A stretch of DNA of 64,000 nt from Bradyrhizobium sp. 139 (lineage in GTDB: Bacteria > Pseudomonadota > Alphaproteobacteria > Rhizobiales > Xanthobacteraceae). The notes beneath the pieces were generated by a model. The model saw nothing but the letters and a program-made list of their open reading frames with translations, did no database searches and was not told where the DNA came from. The translations under genes were made by a program, and so were the position numbers. Every line of letters begins with the position of its first letter. Within the stretch, counting starts at the first letter, position 1. The DNA is taken from positions 62,001 through 126,000 of the forward strand of contig NZ_JADPKS010000144.1 in the NCBI RefSeq assembly GCF_023074175.1, read 5' to 3'. Below, piece after piece: positions 55,352-64,000 of the stretch.

Positions 55352-57127
55352 ATGGCCGAAATCCGAAAGATCGCCGCGATCCTTGCCGCTGATGTCGTCG
55401 GCTTCAGTCGTCTGACGAACACGGACGAGGATGGCACGCTGGCACGGCTTCGGGCACTTCGGAGCGAACACCTCGATCCAACCGTTGCAGCCCACCGCGG
55501 CCGCGAGTTCAAGTGGACGGGCGACGGCTTCTTGGCCGAATTCAGAAGCGTGAGCGACGCCGTCTGTTGTGCGCTCGACATCCATGCGGCCATGCCGGAT
55601 CGCAATACGGGTTTGCCAGCTGACCGTCGCATCGAGTTTCGCATCGGAATCCACCTCGGCGAGATCATTGAAGAAGACGATGGCGACCTTATGGGGGACG
55701 GGGTCAACATCGCGGCCAGGCTCGAAAGCATCTCGGCCCCAAATGGCATCTGCATCTCAGCCGCCGCATACGATCAAGTTCGCAACAGATTGAATCACGA
55801 CGTCATCGATCTCGGCGAGCGGGATCTGAAGAACATCCAGCGCCCGGTCAGAGCTTATCTGATCGGGGGAATGGCGAACCATGGGAGCGTCGCCGCGGCG
55901 AGGTCGATTGGCTCCGCAACGGGTCGGTCCCAGGCGGAGAGGCCCTCTCTCGCGGTGTTACCCTTCCAGAATCTTGGGGGCGACCATGAGACCGACTATT
56001 TCGCGGATGGTATCGTTGAGGACATCATCACAGCCCTAAGCCGCACGCGATGGCTGTTCGTCATCGCTCGCAATTCGTCATTCATCTACAAAGGTAGGCC
56101 CGTTGACGCTCGCCAAGTCGGGCATGAACTCGGTGTGCGTTACCTCGTCGAAGGCTCGATCCGGAAGGCGGGACAGAGGATCCGAATCTCGGGACAGTTG
56201 ATCGAGGCCGCAACAGGGCGGCATCTCTGGGCTGACCGCTTCGACGGGGATCTCGCGGACATCTTCGATCTACAAGACAGGATCACCGCTTCGGTCGTGG
56301 TAGCGATCGAACCAAGTGTTCGCCTGGCCGAGATTGAGCGCGCCCAGCGGAAGCCGACGGACAACCTGGACGCCTACGACCTGCTCCTCCGCGCGCTCCC
56401 CGCGATAAATGCCTACACGCGAGAGGGGTTCGCGGAGGCTGAAACCCTGCTGCGTCGCGCGGTGGCGCTCGATCCAGCCTACGCGGAAGCGCTCGCGGCC
56501 CTTGCGGAGTGCCTGGTACGAATGATGCTCAACGGCTGGGTGGCGAACAAATCGGCTGCAACGGCCGAAGCCGCCGACCTCGCGGCGAGAGCCGTCACTC
56601 TTGATCCCGCGAACGCCACGATTCTTGCCATTGCGGCCTGGGCCTATTCGACGGTTGGCGTGCGGTTCGAGCAATCCCTCGAGCTTGCGGACCGTGCTCT
56701 CGCGATCCACCCAAACTCGGTTCATGTCCGTTCGTTCAGCGGGTGGGTGTACAACTATTTTGGCGAGAGTCTCAAAGCCATCGAGCAGTTCGAAGAGGCG
56801 CGGCGGCTGAGCCCGATCGATCCGAAGAGCTATTTTCCAATGCTCGGGCTTGCGGTGGCCCACTTCTTTGCTGGCCACTTCGAGGAGACCGTGGCGATCA
56901 CAGGCCGTATCCTGGCGGAGGTGCCGACCCACAACGTCGCGCGCCGCTACCGAGCCGCAGCCTTCGCACACCTTGGTCGCTTGAACGAAGCTCGCGCCGC
57001 GATCGCCGATCTCCTGCAAGCTCAGCCGAGTTCGAGTCTTCGGAACTCCCGCAGCAGCGTGTTTCGGGATCAGCGCATGTCCGATCTTTACATCAGCGGT
57101 CTGGAGAAGGCAGGCCTCCCCGAGTGA
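55352..57127 (+). CDS. Class III adenylate/guanylate cyclase with TolB-like and TPR domains
   Basis: About 591 residues. The start MAEIRKIAAILAADVVGFS at the ATG after CGGAGCACGGT is the family opening; the longer frame from 55178 is unlikely. The cyclase domain (about 5-165) has metal Asp in AADVVGFS and GDGFLAEF, and DGVNIAARLE near the catalytic Asn/Arg. It is followed by a TolB-N-like segment (about 200-335, LAVLPFQNLGGDHETDYFADG) and a C-terminal set of TPR repeats (about 360-580). This architecture is very common in rhizobia, where many paralogues exist; it would make cAMP or cGMP in response to an unknown cue. No membrane segment. Confidence 0.9.
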   Translation: MAEIRKIAAILAADVVGFSRLTNTDEDGTLARLRALRSEHLDPTVAAHRGREFKWTGDGFLAEFRSVSDAVCCALDIHAAMPDRNTGLPADRRIEFRIGIHLGEIIEEDDGDLMGDGVNIAARLESISAPNGICISAAAYDQVRNRLNHDVIDLGERDLKNIQRPVRAYLIGGMANHGSVAAARSIGSATGRSQAERPSLAVLPFQNLGGDHETDYFADGIVEDIITALSRTRWLFVIARNSSFIYKGRPVDARQVGHELGVRYLVEGSIRKAGQRIRISGQLIEAATGRHLWADRFDGDLADIFDLQDRITASVVVAIEPSVRLAEIERAQRKPTDNLDAYDLLLRALPAINAYTREGFAEAETLLRRAVALDPAYAEALAALAECLVRMMLNGWVANKSAATAEAADLAARAVTLDPANATILAIAAWAYSTVGVRFEQSLELADRALAIHPNSVHVRSFSGWVYNYFGESLKAIEQFEEARRLSPIDPKSYFPMLGLAVAHFFAGHFEETVAITGRILAEVPTHNVARRYRAAAFAHLGRLNEARAAIADLLQAQPSSSLRNSRSSVFRDQRMSDLYISGLEKAGLPE

Positions 57128-57131
57128 CAGC

Positions 57132-57223
57132 GCGTAGGATGGGTAGAGTGAAGCAAAACCCATCAAGGGTCTATCTGCGGACGAGGTATGACGGATTTCG
57201 CAAGTGCTCTAGCCGTCCTACGA
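57132..57223. repeat. Palindromic intergenic repeat (REP-like)
   Basis: GTAGGATGGGTAGAGT at 57134-57149 is matched as an inverted repeat by 57206-57221 (13 of 16 positions). Inside it lie AAACCCATC and GGATTTCGCAAG-type elements. The whole resembles the dispersed 'GTAGGATGGGTAGAGC' repeat that I know from Bradyrhizobium intergenic regions. Confidence 0.65.
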
Positions 57224-57236
57224 CCTACGTCCGTCC

Positions 57237-57473
57237 GATCAGCTGAGCGATCTCCCAGACATGACCTGAAGGATCGGCGAAGGATGCGGTTCGCCGTCCC
57301 CTTGGAAGGTCGATCGGGCCATAACAGCGCGACGAGCGGAGACGCCTGAGAGACGTCGAGAAGATTGATCAAGAGGCCGCCGAATCTCAAGACAGACGAG
57401 ACGGCATCCTCCCAGACTATCTCGGATGCGAAAACCTTGGCGTAGAACGCCTTCGAATCCGCGATGTCATCCA
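57237..57473 (-). pseudogene. VOC/glyoxalase-family gene fragment
   Basis: On the minus strand the pieces DIADSKAFYAKVF, VWEDAVSSVLRFGGLLINLL and, in another frame, RTASFADPSGHVWEIAQLIG are the N-terminal and C-terminal blocks of a vicinal-oxygen-chelate protein. The middle is deleted and the frames do not match. At its 5' end it is joined to an ABC ATPase fragment. Confidence 0.65.
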
Positions 57474-57737
57474 GGTGACGTCGCGGCCGCCGAACAGGAT
57501 CGTGCCTGACGATGGCAGGATGAAGCCGCCCAAGATGCCGAGCAGCGTGGTCTTGCCGGAGCCGGAAGGACCGAGCAGCGAAACGAACTCGCCGGTGCCG
57601 ACATTGAGGGAGACGTCATCGAGAGCGCAAACGGCGCCGCAGGCCTTGCTCGCGGACCTGATCTCGACGCTTTCCGCTCGTTTGTCCAACGATCGCCCTC
57701 GCCTTGCCCTGCAATGGCGTGCCTCAGTGCGCGCCAT
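57474..57737 (-). pseudogene. ABC transporter ATPase N-terminal fragment (PotA-like)
   Basis: The minus strand encodes VEIRSASKACGAVCALDDV and the Walker A GPSGSGKTTLL, then GGFILPSSGTILFGGRDVT, the first 100 or so residues of a polyamine-type ABC ATPase. It ends abruptly in the VOC remnant, so the signature motif and Walker B are missing. It is divergent from a LysR gene, the usual arrangement of a polyamine/opine transporter operon that has here been cut away. Confidence 0.7.
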
Positions 57738-57899
57738 AAGCCTGCTTTATAGACAGGGATTTGGAGCACTCACGATTGAAGCGTGCGCCGCACCAAATCT
57801 TCTCTCGAAGAGCCTGTCTTTAGGCTGTGATGCCAATCACACCAGACCTGGCAAAATCCGGCAATTGCCAAATTCTCACCGCGCCCATAACATGGCGTT

Positions 57900-58835
57900 A
57901 TGCCTGAGCTGCGCCGGATGCTACCTTCCAGTAACGCCCTGTTCGTCTTCGACGCAGCAGCGCGCAATGGCAGCTTCACGGCGGCAGCAGTCGAATTGAA
58001 TGTCACGCAGCCGGCGGTGAGCCGCATGCTCGGCCAGTTCGAAGAGCATCTTGGCGTGCGCCTGTTCGATCGCAAGGCGGGCCGCGCGGTGCTCACCGAG
58101 GAAGGCGAGCTCTTGTATCGGCGCGTGCTCGACGGCTTTCGCAGCATCGAGACCGGCCTCGTCGAGATCGAGCGCCGCCGCAAAGGCACCGAGACGGTGA
58201 CGCTGTCAGTCTCCTCCGCCTTCACCACGCACTGGCTGATGCCGCGCATCGACAAGCTGCAGCGGCAGTTTCCCAAGGTCGATTTGCGCTTCCAGCTGAT
58301 CTCCGGCGCGCTACGCGGGCCGGTGGAGAATGTCGATCTCGGCATGCGCTTCCGCGATCGCGACGAGCCGTCGTCGGGCGGCACGCTGGTGATGAAAGAG
58401 GTCATGCTGCCGGTGTGCAGCCCCGGCTATGTCGGTCAGACCGGGCCAGAAGGCAACACCATCATCCGCCTGGCCGAGACGTCCGGAGACTGGGCGGCGG
58501 ACTACCCATCCTTTCTCACCAAACGCCGTGGTGCGGCCAAGGCGCTGAGCTTCACCGACTATGCCGTCGTGGTGCAGGCCGCCCGGCTCAGCCAGGGTAT
58601 CGCGCTCGGCTGGCTGGCGGTGACCTCGCACTGGCTATTGACCGGCGCGCTGGTGCCGGCATCCGACGCGCTCGCCACCACACGTCGCATCTGCGAATTC
58701 CTGCCGCCCCGCAATCGGCCGATGCGGCCCATCGCTGCCGAGATCCGCGACTGGATCATCGAGCAGATGCGACGCGAGCTCACCGCGATCGACCGCATTC
58801 ACGCGAAGCTCGGCTTGATATCGGCCTGTTATTGA
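57900..58835 (+). CDS. LysR-family transcriptional regulator (GcvA-like)
   Basis: 311 residues. The winged helix-turn-helix (about 10-70) reads ALFVFDAAARNGSFTAAAVELNVTQPAVSRML, shortened here to its key features: a FTAAA scaffold, TQPAVSR recognition helix, and LFDR wing. The C-terminal effector domain (about 95-300) is of the GcvA/AmpR type. It is divergent from the truncated ABC ATPase gene, so it probably once controlled that transporter and may now have lost its main target. Confidence 0.9.
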   Translation: MPELRRMLPSSNALFVFDAAARNGSFTAAAVELNVTQPAVSRMLGQFEEHLGVRLFDRKAGRAVLTEEGELLYRRVLDGFRSIETGLVEIERRRKGTETVTLSVSSAFTTHWLMPRIDKLQRQFPKVDLRFQLISGALRGPVENVDLGMRFRDRDEPSSGGTLVMKEVMLPVCSPGYVGQTGPEGNTIIRLAETSGDWAADYPSFLTKRRGAAKALSFTDYAVVVQAARLSQGIALGWLAVTSHWLLTGALVPASDALATTRRICEFLPPRNRPMRPIAAEIRDWIIEQMRRELTAIDRIHAKLGLISACY

Positions 58836-59076
58836 TACTCGCGCGAATCGCACGGTAGCTCGGCGCGGCAACCGCTTGAACAGGGTGACCGTAACGCAAA
58901 GAACAAACCATGTACATTTACACCATCAGAGGTGCTTCAGTGAGGGCATTAGATGTCCGATTTGACGCCCAAGCCGAAATGCTTCCGCTCGGTCAGGGCA
59001 TTACCGGTTTTGACCCTGGCTGTGAAAAAGCCACGAGTCGGCTACGATTCCTCCGTTTCCTGATTGGGGGATACGG

Positions 59077-59470
59077 ATGGGACGCTTCGTTGAAGGTGCG
59101 GACAGATCCCAGCTGACGCTCTCGCCGGACTGCCTGGAGGATTGGGTAAGCGAGGACAACGCGGTCCATGTGATCGATGCGTTCGTCGAGGCGCTCAATC
59201 TCCATGGACTGGGTTTGAGCGCGTGATCGCCAAGGAGCCGGGCCGGCTCTCCTATCATCCGGCAGTCCTTCTGAAGCTTTACATCTACGGTTATCTCAAT
59301 CGGGTGCAATCCAGTCGCCGCCTGGAACGTGAGGCTTGCCGCAATATCGAGGTGATGTGGCTGATTGGCCGCCTGGCTCCCGATCACAAGACAATCGCCG
59401 ACTTCCGGAAGGACAATGGCGCGGCCATCCGGAAGGTTTGCGCGAAGTTCGTTGCCCTACGCCGGCAAAT
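59077..59470 (+). pseudogene. IS1182-family transposase N-terminal fragment
   Basis: MGRFVEGADRSQLTLSPDCL and DNAVHVIDAFVEAL in one frame, then RLSYHPAVLLKLYIYGYLN and WLIGRLAPDHKTIADFRKDN in the next, are the N-terminal domain of IS1182 transposases. A frameshift lies near 59210, and the DDE region is missing; the similarity ends at RRQMGLL and a different gene begins. Confidence 0.8.
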
Positions 59471-59484
59471 GGGCCTGTTGCAGA

Positions 59485-59870
59485 CCCCAAGCCGGCCTTG
59501 CCTTCTGCCGTCCGGAAACCGCGCCGTTCTGTGCGGCCTGGAATGGCACGCGCTCAACTGTTGCGCGCTCATTGAGATTGATCGATGGTGGTGCGTTGGA
59601 TCACGTTCGGTTGCTACCCTCGCCAATGGGCTCGGGTGCAGTTCACGCCACCTTGCACGGCTCTTCGAGCGGCATGTCGGAGCCAGCCCGCAACAGGTAG
59701 CAAAGACCACGTGTACAGCGAGCGAAGCGCTTGTTTGACGGCACGAATGAACCGTTGGCCCAGATTGCTTATCGAGCGGGCGTTCGCAGCGTGCGCCGGT
59801 TCAACGCCGCCTTTCGCGAACTCTATGGACGCTCGCCCTCAACCATTCGCCGCAGCGGTAAAATATCGCC
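59485..59870 (+). pseudogene. Ada/AlkA-type AraC regulatory domain fragment
   Basis: Three frames in turn carry CRPETAPFCAAWNGT and LRLIDGGALD, then LANGLGCSSRHLARLF and GASPQQVAKT, then LAQIAYRAGVRSVRRFNAAF. This is the metal-finger end and the HTH_18 domain of the Ada or AlkA family of methylation-repair proteins. At least two frameshifts and missing flanks make it non-functional. It is joined directly to the IS1182 fragment. Confidence 0.7.
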
Positions 59871-60077
59871 TGAGATTGGGCACCCCCAAGCCGAAGAGTG
59901 CTTAAGCCATCGTGAAGTCGGCTGTCGCTGGTAGACCGGACGCCGAGCCGCGCTTGCTGCGACCGCCGCTTGTGACCCAACTCGGATCGCGACAGGGCCG
60001 GTAGGAAGTCGTCCTACTTTGAGTTGAGTTACGAAGAAAACATCCGTTATGCGTGTTGTTGAGACGAATCGGGAAGC

Positions 60078-61421
60078 ATGCGTGTTGTTCTGAGAATGTT
60101 GAAACTTATTGTCACGATTTTGCTTTTCGGCGTTTTGGTATTCAGCGTCTGGCTTCATCCCACCCAATGGGCTGCCGTCCGCCACGGCCTATGCGGCAAA
60201 AATGGTTTGCTCGAACGTGTTCATTGCCAAACGCGAGGCGGATGCGGTGATTAGAACTGACGTGGCGTTTGCACTTCCCCGTATTGTCAAACGTCTGCAC
60301 ATCAATGTCGACGCCGCCAACCAGCGTGTCGAGGTGGCGTATCGTGGCCTGTTCGCCAAACGCTACGCTCAATATGAGGAGGGACGTGGTTGCACGCTGG
60401 CCTCGAGCGACGAAGTCCCCCATCGCGCCGCGCCGCCTTCACTGCCAGGAAAGCCTAATGCGCTCTGGCCGGTCGGCGAGAGCGCTCAACTGTCCGACGA
60501 CAAGCACTTACTGGCGGCGCTGAACGATTCGGCTCTCCAGGGGCCCGGCATGCGCGCGATCGTCGTGGTCCAGGACGGGCGCATTATCGGTGAAACCTAC
60601 GGTGAAGGCTTCAACGCTTCGACGCCCTTGCAGGGCTGGTCGATGACGAAGACCGTGAACGCCGCCTTGGCCGGCATGGCGATCAAGGACGGAAAGCTTT
60701 CGCTCGTCGAAAAAATCTGTTTCCGCTGTGGGCCGGCGACGCGCGCGCGGACATCTCGGTGGCCGATTTGACGGCCATGACAAGCGGATTAAAATGGAGT
60801 GAAGATGGTGACTCTCCCGACCCTGACGGGTTGGAGAATCTCGCACATGATGCGGCGGCTTTCGCGAGGGACCATCCGCTTGTCGCCCCGCCTGGAACGA
60901 AGTTCAACTATTCCGGGGGGTCGTCCGTCCTGTTGGCCTGGGCTTGGCAGAACGCGGTTGGAGCGGACGCGCGAGCGTATCCGCAGGAGCGATTGTTCAA
61001 GCCTTTGGGCATGACCAGTGCTGTTCTTAAGGCCGACCCTTCAGGCACATTCCTTGGCGAAGCCTTTCTCTTCGCCAATGCGCGTGATTGGGTGCGCTTC
61101 GGCGAATTCCTGCGCTTGAATGGAGAGTGGAACGGTGCACAGCTTTTGCCTCCGGGCTTTGTCGATTACATGCGCTCGCCTGTGCCGTCGTGCGACGAGG
61201 GACATGGTCTACGGTGCGGACAGCTTTGGTTGGGACCGGGCCAAGGATTCCGACTCCCTGCCGACACGTTCATGTTGCAAGGGCACCTCCGCCAGGTGAT
61301 CGCGATCATTCCCTCGCGTAAACTGGTAATCCTGCGCATCGGTTTAACGCGGGAAGATATTGGGTACAGCGTTGCGAAACTGCTGTACGCGATTGTCGCG
61401 GCGTGCAGATCGTATAAATGA
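60078..61421 (+). pseudogene. Serine hydrolase (class C beta-lactamase fold) with two frameshifts
   Basis: The start (ATG 60078) encodes a hydrophobic signal or anchor (LKLIVTILLFGVLVFSV). A frame change near 60165 leads to AYAAKMVCSNVF and the nucleophile motif SMTK (near 60640). A second change in the A6 run at about 60708 leads to ISVADLTAMTSGL, the YSGGS motif (near 60912) and the C-terminus. Adding one A would restore LVEKNLFPLW. The family includes beta-lactamase-like esterases and 6-aminohexanoate dimer hydrolases. The 200 bases before it hold nothing recognisable. Confidence 0.78.
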
Positions 61422-61622
61422 TGCGCTACTTTCGGGTTTGGCCCTTCGCGACATGCCAATTGCACCGAGCGATGTCCGCATTCAGGGGTAATCCGGACGG
61501 CATTCTCTCATCCTGAGTTCTTCGCAGTTGACCAACGCCGACATGCGCGGCGCGAATCCTCTTCAAGGATACTTACGCTTTCCCAAGGCGGGTATGGTGT
61601 TGACCAGAATCAAGGGGCAAAA

Positions 61623-62522
61623 GTGCAGTTTCCAATGAGGCAAATCATATTCTCAATAGTCGCTGTTTTGTCGTTCTCACCCGCGCGTGCTGAGATGGTC
61701 AAGATACCTTGGCATACTTCGGCGCAGTCCTTGCCTTGGATTCCCGGCAACGAATACATCGACGGCAGGTCGAAAAACTTCATGGACGGCACCGTCGAGG
61801 AGAAGGGCAAGGTAAGGGCCGAGGGCGAACTGTCGGCGGACATTATGCGGCCGCAGGGCGCCAAGGGACCAATCCCCTTCGTGATCATGCTGCACGGCTG
61901 CGACGGGTTCGGCCGGGTCGAGAGGAAATGGGGGCGCGACTACGGCGGCAGATTGGTCGGAGCAGGCTATGGTGTTCTCCTGCTCGACAGCTTCGGCAGC
62001 CGGGGATTGGGACCCGACGGCGTCTGCTCGGATCCCAGCCAGTTGACTTGGGCGCGGCGCCGGGCTGACGATGCGTATGCGGCGCTGGACTGGCTCATCG
62101 GACAGAAGATCGCCGATCCCAAGCGGGTCTACGTCCTTGGCCGCAGCAACGGTGCGACCACGAGCTTGATCATCATGAACCGGGCGATCGGCGACTTGCA
62201 CGAGCACATGTTCGCGGGCGGCTTCGCGATGCAGCCGTCCTGTTATTTGATGAAGTACGTCGAGTTCTACGCCCCGGTCCATCTCTTCCTAGCAGAGAAG
62301 GACGAGGCGACCAGCCCCATCCTCTGCGGCCAGATGGCCGAGAGCAAGCGGTCGATTCCCGTGAAGACGGTGCTGTAGAAGGGGGCGAACCACAGTTTCG
62401 AAGATCACGAGCCGATCCACGTTTTCCATGGCTACCATGTCGGATACAATGCCGCGGCTGCGGAAGGCACCATCAAGGCAATCATTAGTGCGTTGAACGA
62501 CGCCAAGAAAGCGGAAAACTGA
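61623..62522 (+). pseudogene. Dienelactone-hydrolase family protein with a premature in-frame stop
   Basis: The GTG start has AAGGGG 6 bases upstream. A signal peptide (residues about 5-23, ARAEM) is followed by an alpha/beta hydrolase domain: oxyanion LHGCDG (near 97), nucleophile GRSNGA (near 180) and acid AEKDEATSP (near 224). A TAG at 62376 interrupts the frame after KTVL. Translation past it gives KGANHSFEDHEP, carrying the catalytic His, and 48 codons to a TGA at 62520. A Tyr codon is expected at the TAG. The annotated 251-residue product would lack the catalytic His. Whether the stop is read through is unknown. Confidence 0.8.
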
Positions 62523-63050
62523 CCGCGCGGAGTCGCACGGCCTGTAGGTCTGCGACGACGGCCGAATGGCGCAGGATAGATGCGGGAAGTCCGTCTGAAC
62601 GACTTCCGCTCTTGGCCCATCGCGTCGTTTCGCCGCTATGCAACAATACGTCGGCTATCCGGGCATAGCGGACATCTTAAGCCGCCCGCTCGGCAGATTT
62701 ATGGGTTCACCGCCTAGTCTCCCACAGGCCTCACGGCGGCCGAGCTCGTTCCGATTGGCGTTACGCTATTAGGAAACGTCGCGCCTTGTAGGTAGCGTCG
62801 CGACTTGAGCCAATCGCCCCGTCCACCCCAGAACTTCAGGTCCGATGCCACTCAGCCCGTCCGAGAGACCGCGGAATGACCGAAAGGCACCTCGCGGAAT
62901 TTGACAAACGCTTGATCGTTTCGCGCGATCCAAGGCCTCACTACCGCAGCGGGAACTTGCGTGAAGAATGAGCAGCTTAACGCCAGGTGTTCTGGGAACG
63001 AATTGTTGCGCGCAGACATTCTCCAACTCCACGAGTTGAAGGAGAATAGG
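62523..63050. other. Gene-free 0.53 kb
   Basis: No supportable gene. The sequence looks like a decayed bradyrhizobial intergenic region. The right end (GAAGGAGAATAGG at 63038-63050) is the ribosome-binding site of the next gene. Confidence 0.45.
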
Positions 63051-63317
63051 ATGCGCAAGTACTTGTTTGCTGCGGCGATCGTGAGTGCAATTGCGACACC
63101 CGCAATTGCGGATGAAGTTGGTGTCGGAGTTCAGGCCGGTCCGGTAGGCGGAGGCGTCACAGTCGGAGAGTCTCGCGAGCACCGGGCGGTTGATCGGGAC
63201 CGCACAACGGTCATCAAGGAGCCCGAGCATAGGGAAAGTGATAGAACGACCGTCATTAAGAAAGAGAACGAGGACGGTAGCCGAGAGAAAGCCGTCATTC
63301 ATCACGATAACGACTAA
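63051..63317 (+). CDS. Small exported charged protein
   Basis: 88 residues from the ATG preceded by GAAGGAGAATAGG. A clear signal peptide (MRKYLFAAAIVSAIATPAIA, cleavage after AIA) is followed by a Gly/Val-rich stretch and then a highly charged tail with the repeat DRTTVIK twice. Similar small periplasmic proteins are common in Bradyrhizobium; the function is unknown. A strong intrinsic terminator follows 7 bases after the stop. Confidence 0.8.
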   Translation: MRKYLFAAAIVSAIATPAIADEVGVGVQAGPVGGGVTVGESREHRAVDRDRTTVIKEPEHRESDRTTVIKKENEDGSREKAVIHHDND

Positions 63318-63324
63318 CAAAACA

Positions 63325-63352
63325 AAAAGCCCGGACCAGCGTCCGGGCTTTT
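63325..63352 (+). terminator. Intrinsic terminator
   Basis: AAAAGCCCGGAC-CAGC-GTCCGGGCTTTT is a perfect stem with a T-rich 3' side, placed right after the small exported protein gene. Confidence 0.9.
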
Positions 63353-63860
63353 CTCTTGCGTGCGAGCACACAGACGATCTGTTTGTTTCGCTACTTCGGA
63401 TCATCGGCCGGATTAACCTAAGCAATCCCGAATGGCCCTTGACCGTGGATTTGAACAACAGAAGGACTGCTTGTCCAACCATAGTGGTTGGTGAGCGGCC
63501 ATCGTGTGCCAGCGATGAAGCAAGTCAACTGAAAGTTAAATCCCGCTGATCCGTTGACTTTCATTTGGCAAGATGGCAGCGGCCGCGCCACTCGCTTGAG
63601 CTAGATTGCAGATCAGGGCTCAATGCTATCAGGGATCCGATCTTACGTTCATCTCGAAGTAAGACGGCCAAGGCAACTCCACCTGGTGTAGACAGGGGTG
63701 CTTCCGATTCGCTCTTCCCGCTCCATCCGCAAGTGAGTACTCAGTCACTCTCGGAGCGGTCGCGATCTTGTCCGTGGGCTACCGACGCCAGTCGCATACG
63801 CGGGGAACTCAAGAGCGAAGGTACCGGGTCAATCGCTTGGGGAAAACATGGGAGGTTGGG
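63353..63860. other. Gene-poor 0.5 kb
   Basis: No frame that I can support. An inverted pair AAGTCAAC and GTTGACTT lies near 63520 and 63554. The right end has GGGAGGTTGGG, the ribosome-binding site of the last gene. Confidence 0.4.
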
Positions 63861-63998
63861 ATGGAAACTGCCCGCCGCTTTCGCGCAATGGCGTTGCTTT
63901 GCCGACAGTCTGCTGCGCGCCAACCTGAGAGAAGCTGGAAACTGCTCGCAGAGGCAGAGTACTGGGAGCGTCTGGCGGCTGCGGCTTTGGTTTACTGA
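63861..63998 (+). CDS. Small conserved rhizobial protein
   Basis: 45 residues from an ATG with GGGAGGTTGGG just upstream; a longer frame from 63768 is less likely. METARRFRAMALLCRQSAA followed by WKLLAEAEYWERLA is a pattern repeated in many short Bradyrhizobium proteins. Helical and soluble. Function unknown. Confidence 0.65.
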   Translation: METARRFRAMALLCRQSAARQPERSWKLLAEAEYWERLAAAALVY

Positions 63999-64000
63999 GG

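Noticed and set aside
62769..63482. 237-codon minus-strand frame over the small exported protein gene
   Set aside because: It is antisense to a gene with a clear signal peptide, ribosome-binding site and terminator.

Overview
The window is a GC-rich alphaproteobacterial chromosome segment. The style of several short orphan proteins (for example those at 36809-37042, 54859-55137 and 63861-63998), the rhizobial-type type VI secretion cluster, the IS66 and IS1182 remnants and a palindromic repeat at 57132-57223 all suggest Bradyrhizobium or a close Nitrobacteraceae relative. This assignment is inference; no 16S or other taxonomic marker lies in the window.

Region 1 (about 1.0-27.0 kb) is a complete-looking type VI secretion system (T6SS) in two divergent operons that start from a shared intergenic region at 14610-14958. 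The minus-strand operon runs vgrG, a conserved small gene, fha/tagH, tssK, tssL (with a peptidoglycan-binding OmpA domain), tssM, tagF, pppA and ppkA. It therefore carries the spike, baseplate adaptor and membrane complex plus a threonine-phosphorylation control circuit. The plus-strand operon runs tssA, tssB, tssC, hcp, tssE, tssF, tssG, clpV and a SAM methyltransferase, i.e. sheath, tube, baseplate and disassembly ATPase. No tssJ lipoprotein gene and no PAAR gene was found.

Region 2 (about 27.1-32.4 kb) is the part most likely to be undescribed. Four proteins with HExxH zinc-peptidase motifs and different surrounding architectures (27130-27591 minus, 28805-29824 plus with a LysM-like domain, 29950-30852 minus, 31478-32413 plus) surround an unrecognised 292-residue protein (27775-28653). 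None has an obvious signal peptide. They sit directly after the T6SS, and I infer a bank of candidate T6SS metallopeptidase effectors.

Region 3 (about 32.4-37.7 kb) is a decayed stretch: IS66 and IS1182 transposase pieces, a UDP-glucose dehydrogenase fragment with its catalytic cysteine replaced, a secreted low-complexity protein and a few short ORFs. Region 4 (37.7-46.3 kb) is one giant 2866-residue FecR/Ig-like/RTX surface or secreted protein built from near-identical DNA repeats, behind an AT-rich upstream region. No type I secretion genes are adjacent.

Region 5 (46.7-52.6 kb) is an RND efflux pump (permease and membrane-fusion protein) divergent from a TetR regulator and an alpha/beta hydrolase. 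The two promoters share a 50-bp imperfect inverted repeat. Region 6 (52.8-64.0 kb) begins at the 3' half of a tRNA-Lys gene next to a tyrosine integrase with a frameshifted N-terminus, the typical left junction of an integrated island. It carries an adenylate cyclase/TPR protein, a LysR regulator, and a run of degraded genes: an ABC-ATPase/VOC chimera, an IS1182/Ada-AlkA chimera, a twice-frameshifted serine hydrolase and a dienelactone hydrolase with a premature stop. Several short proteins end the window.
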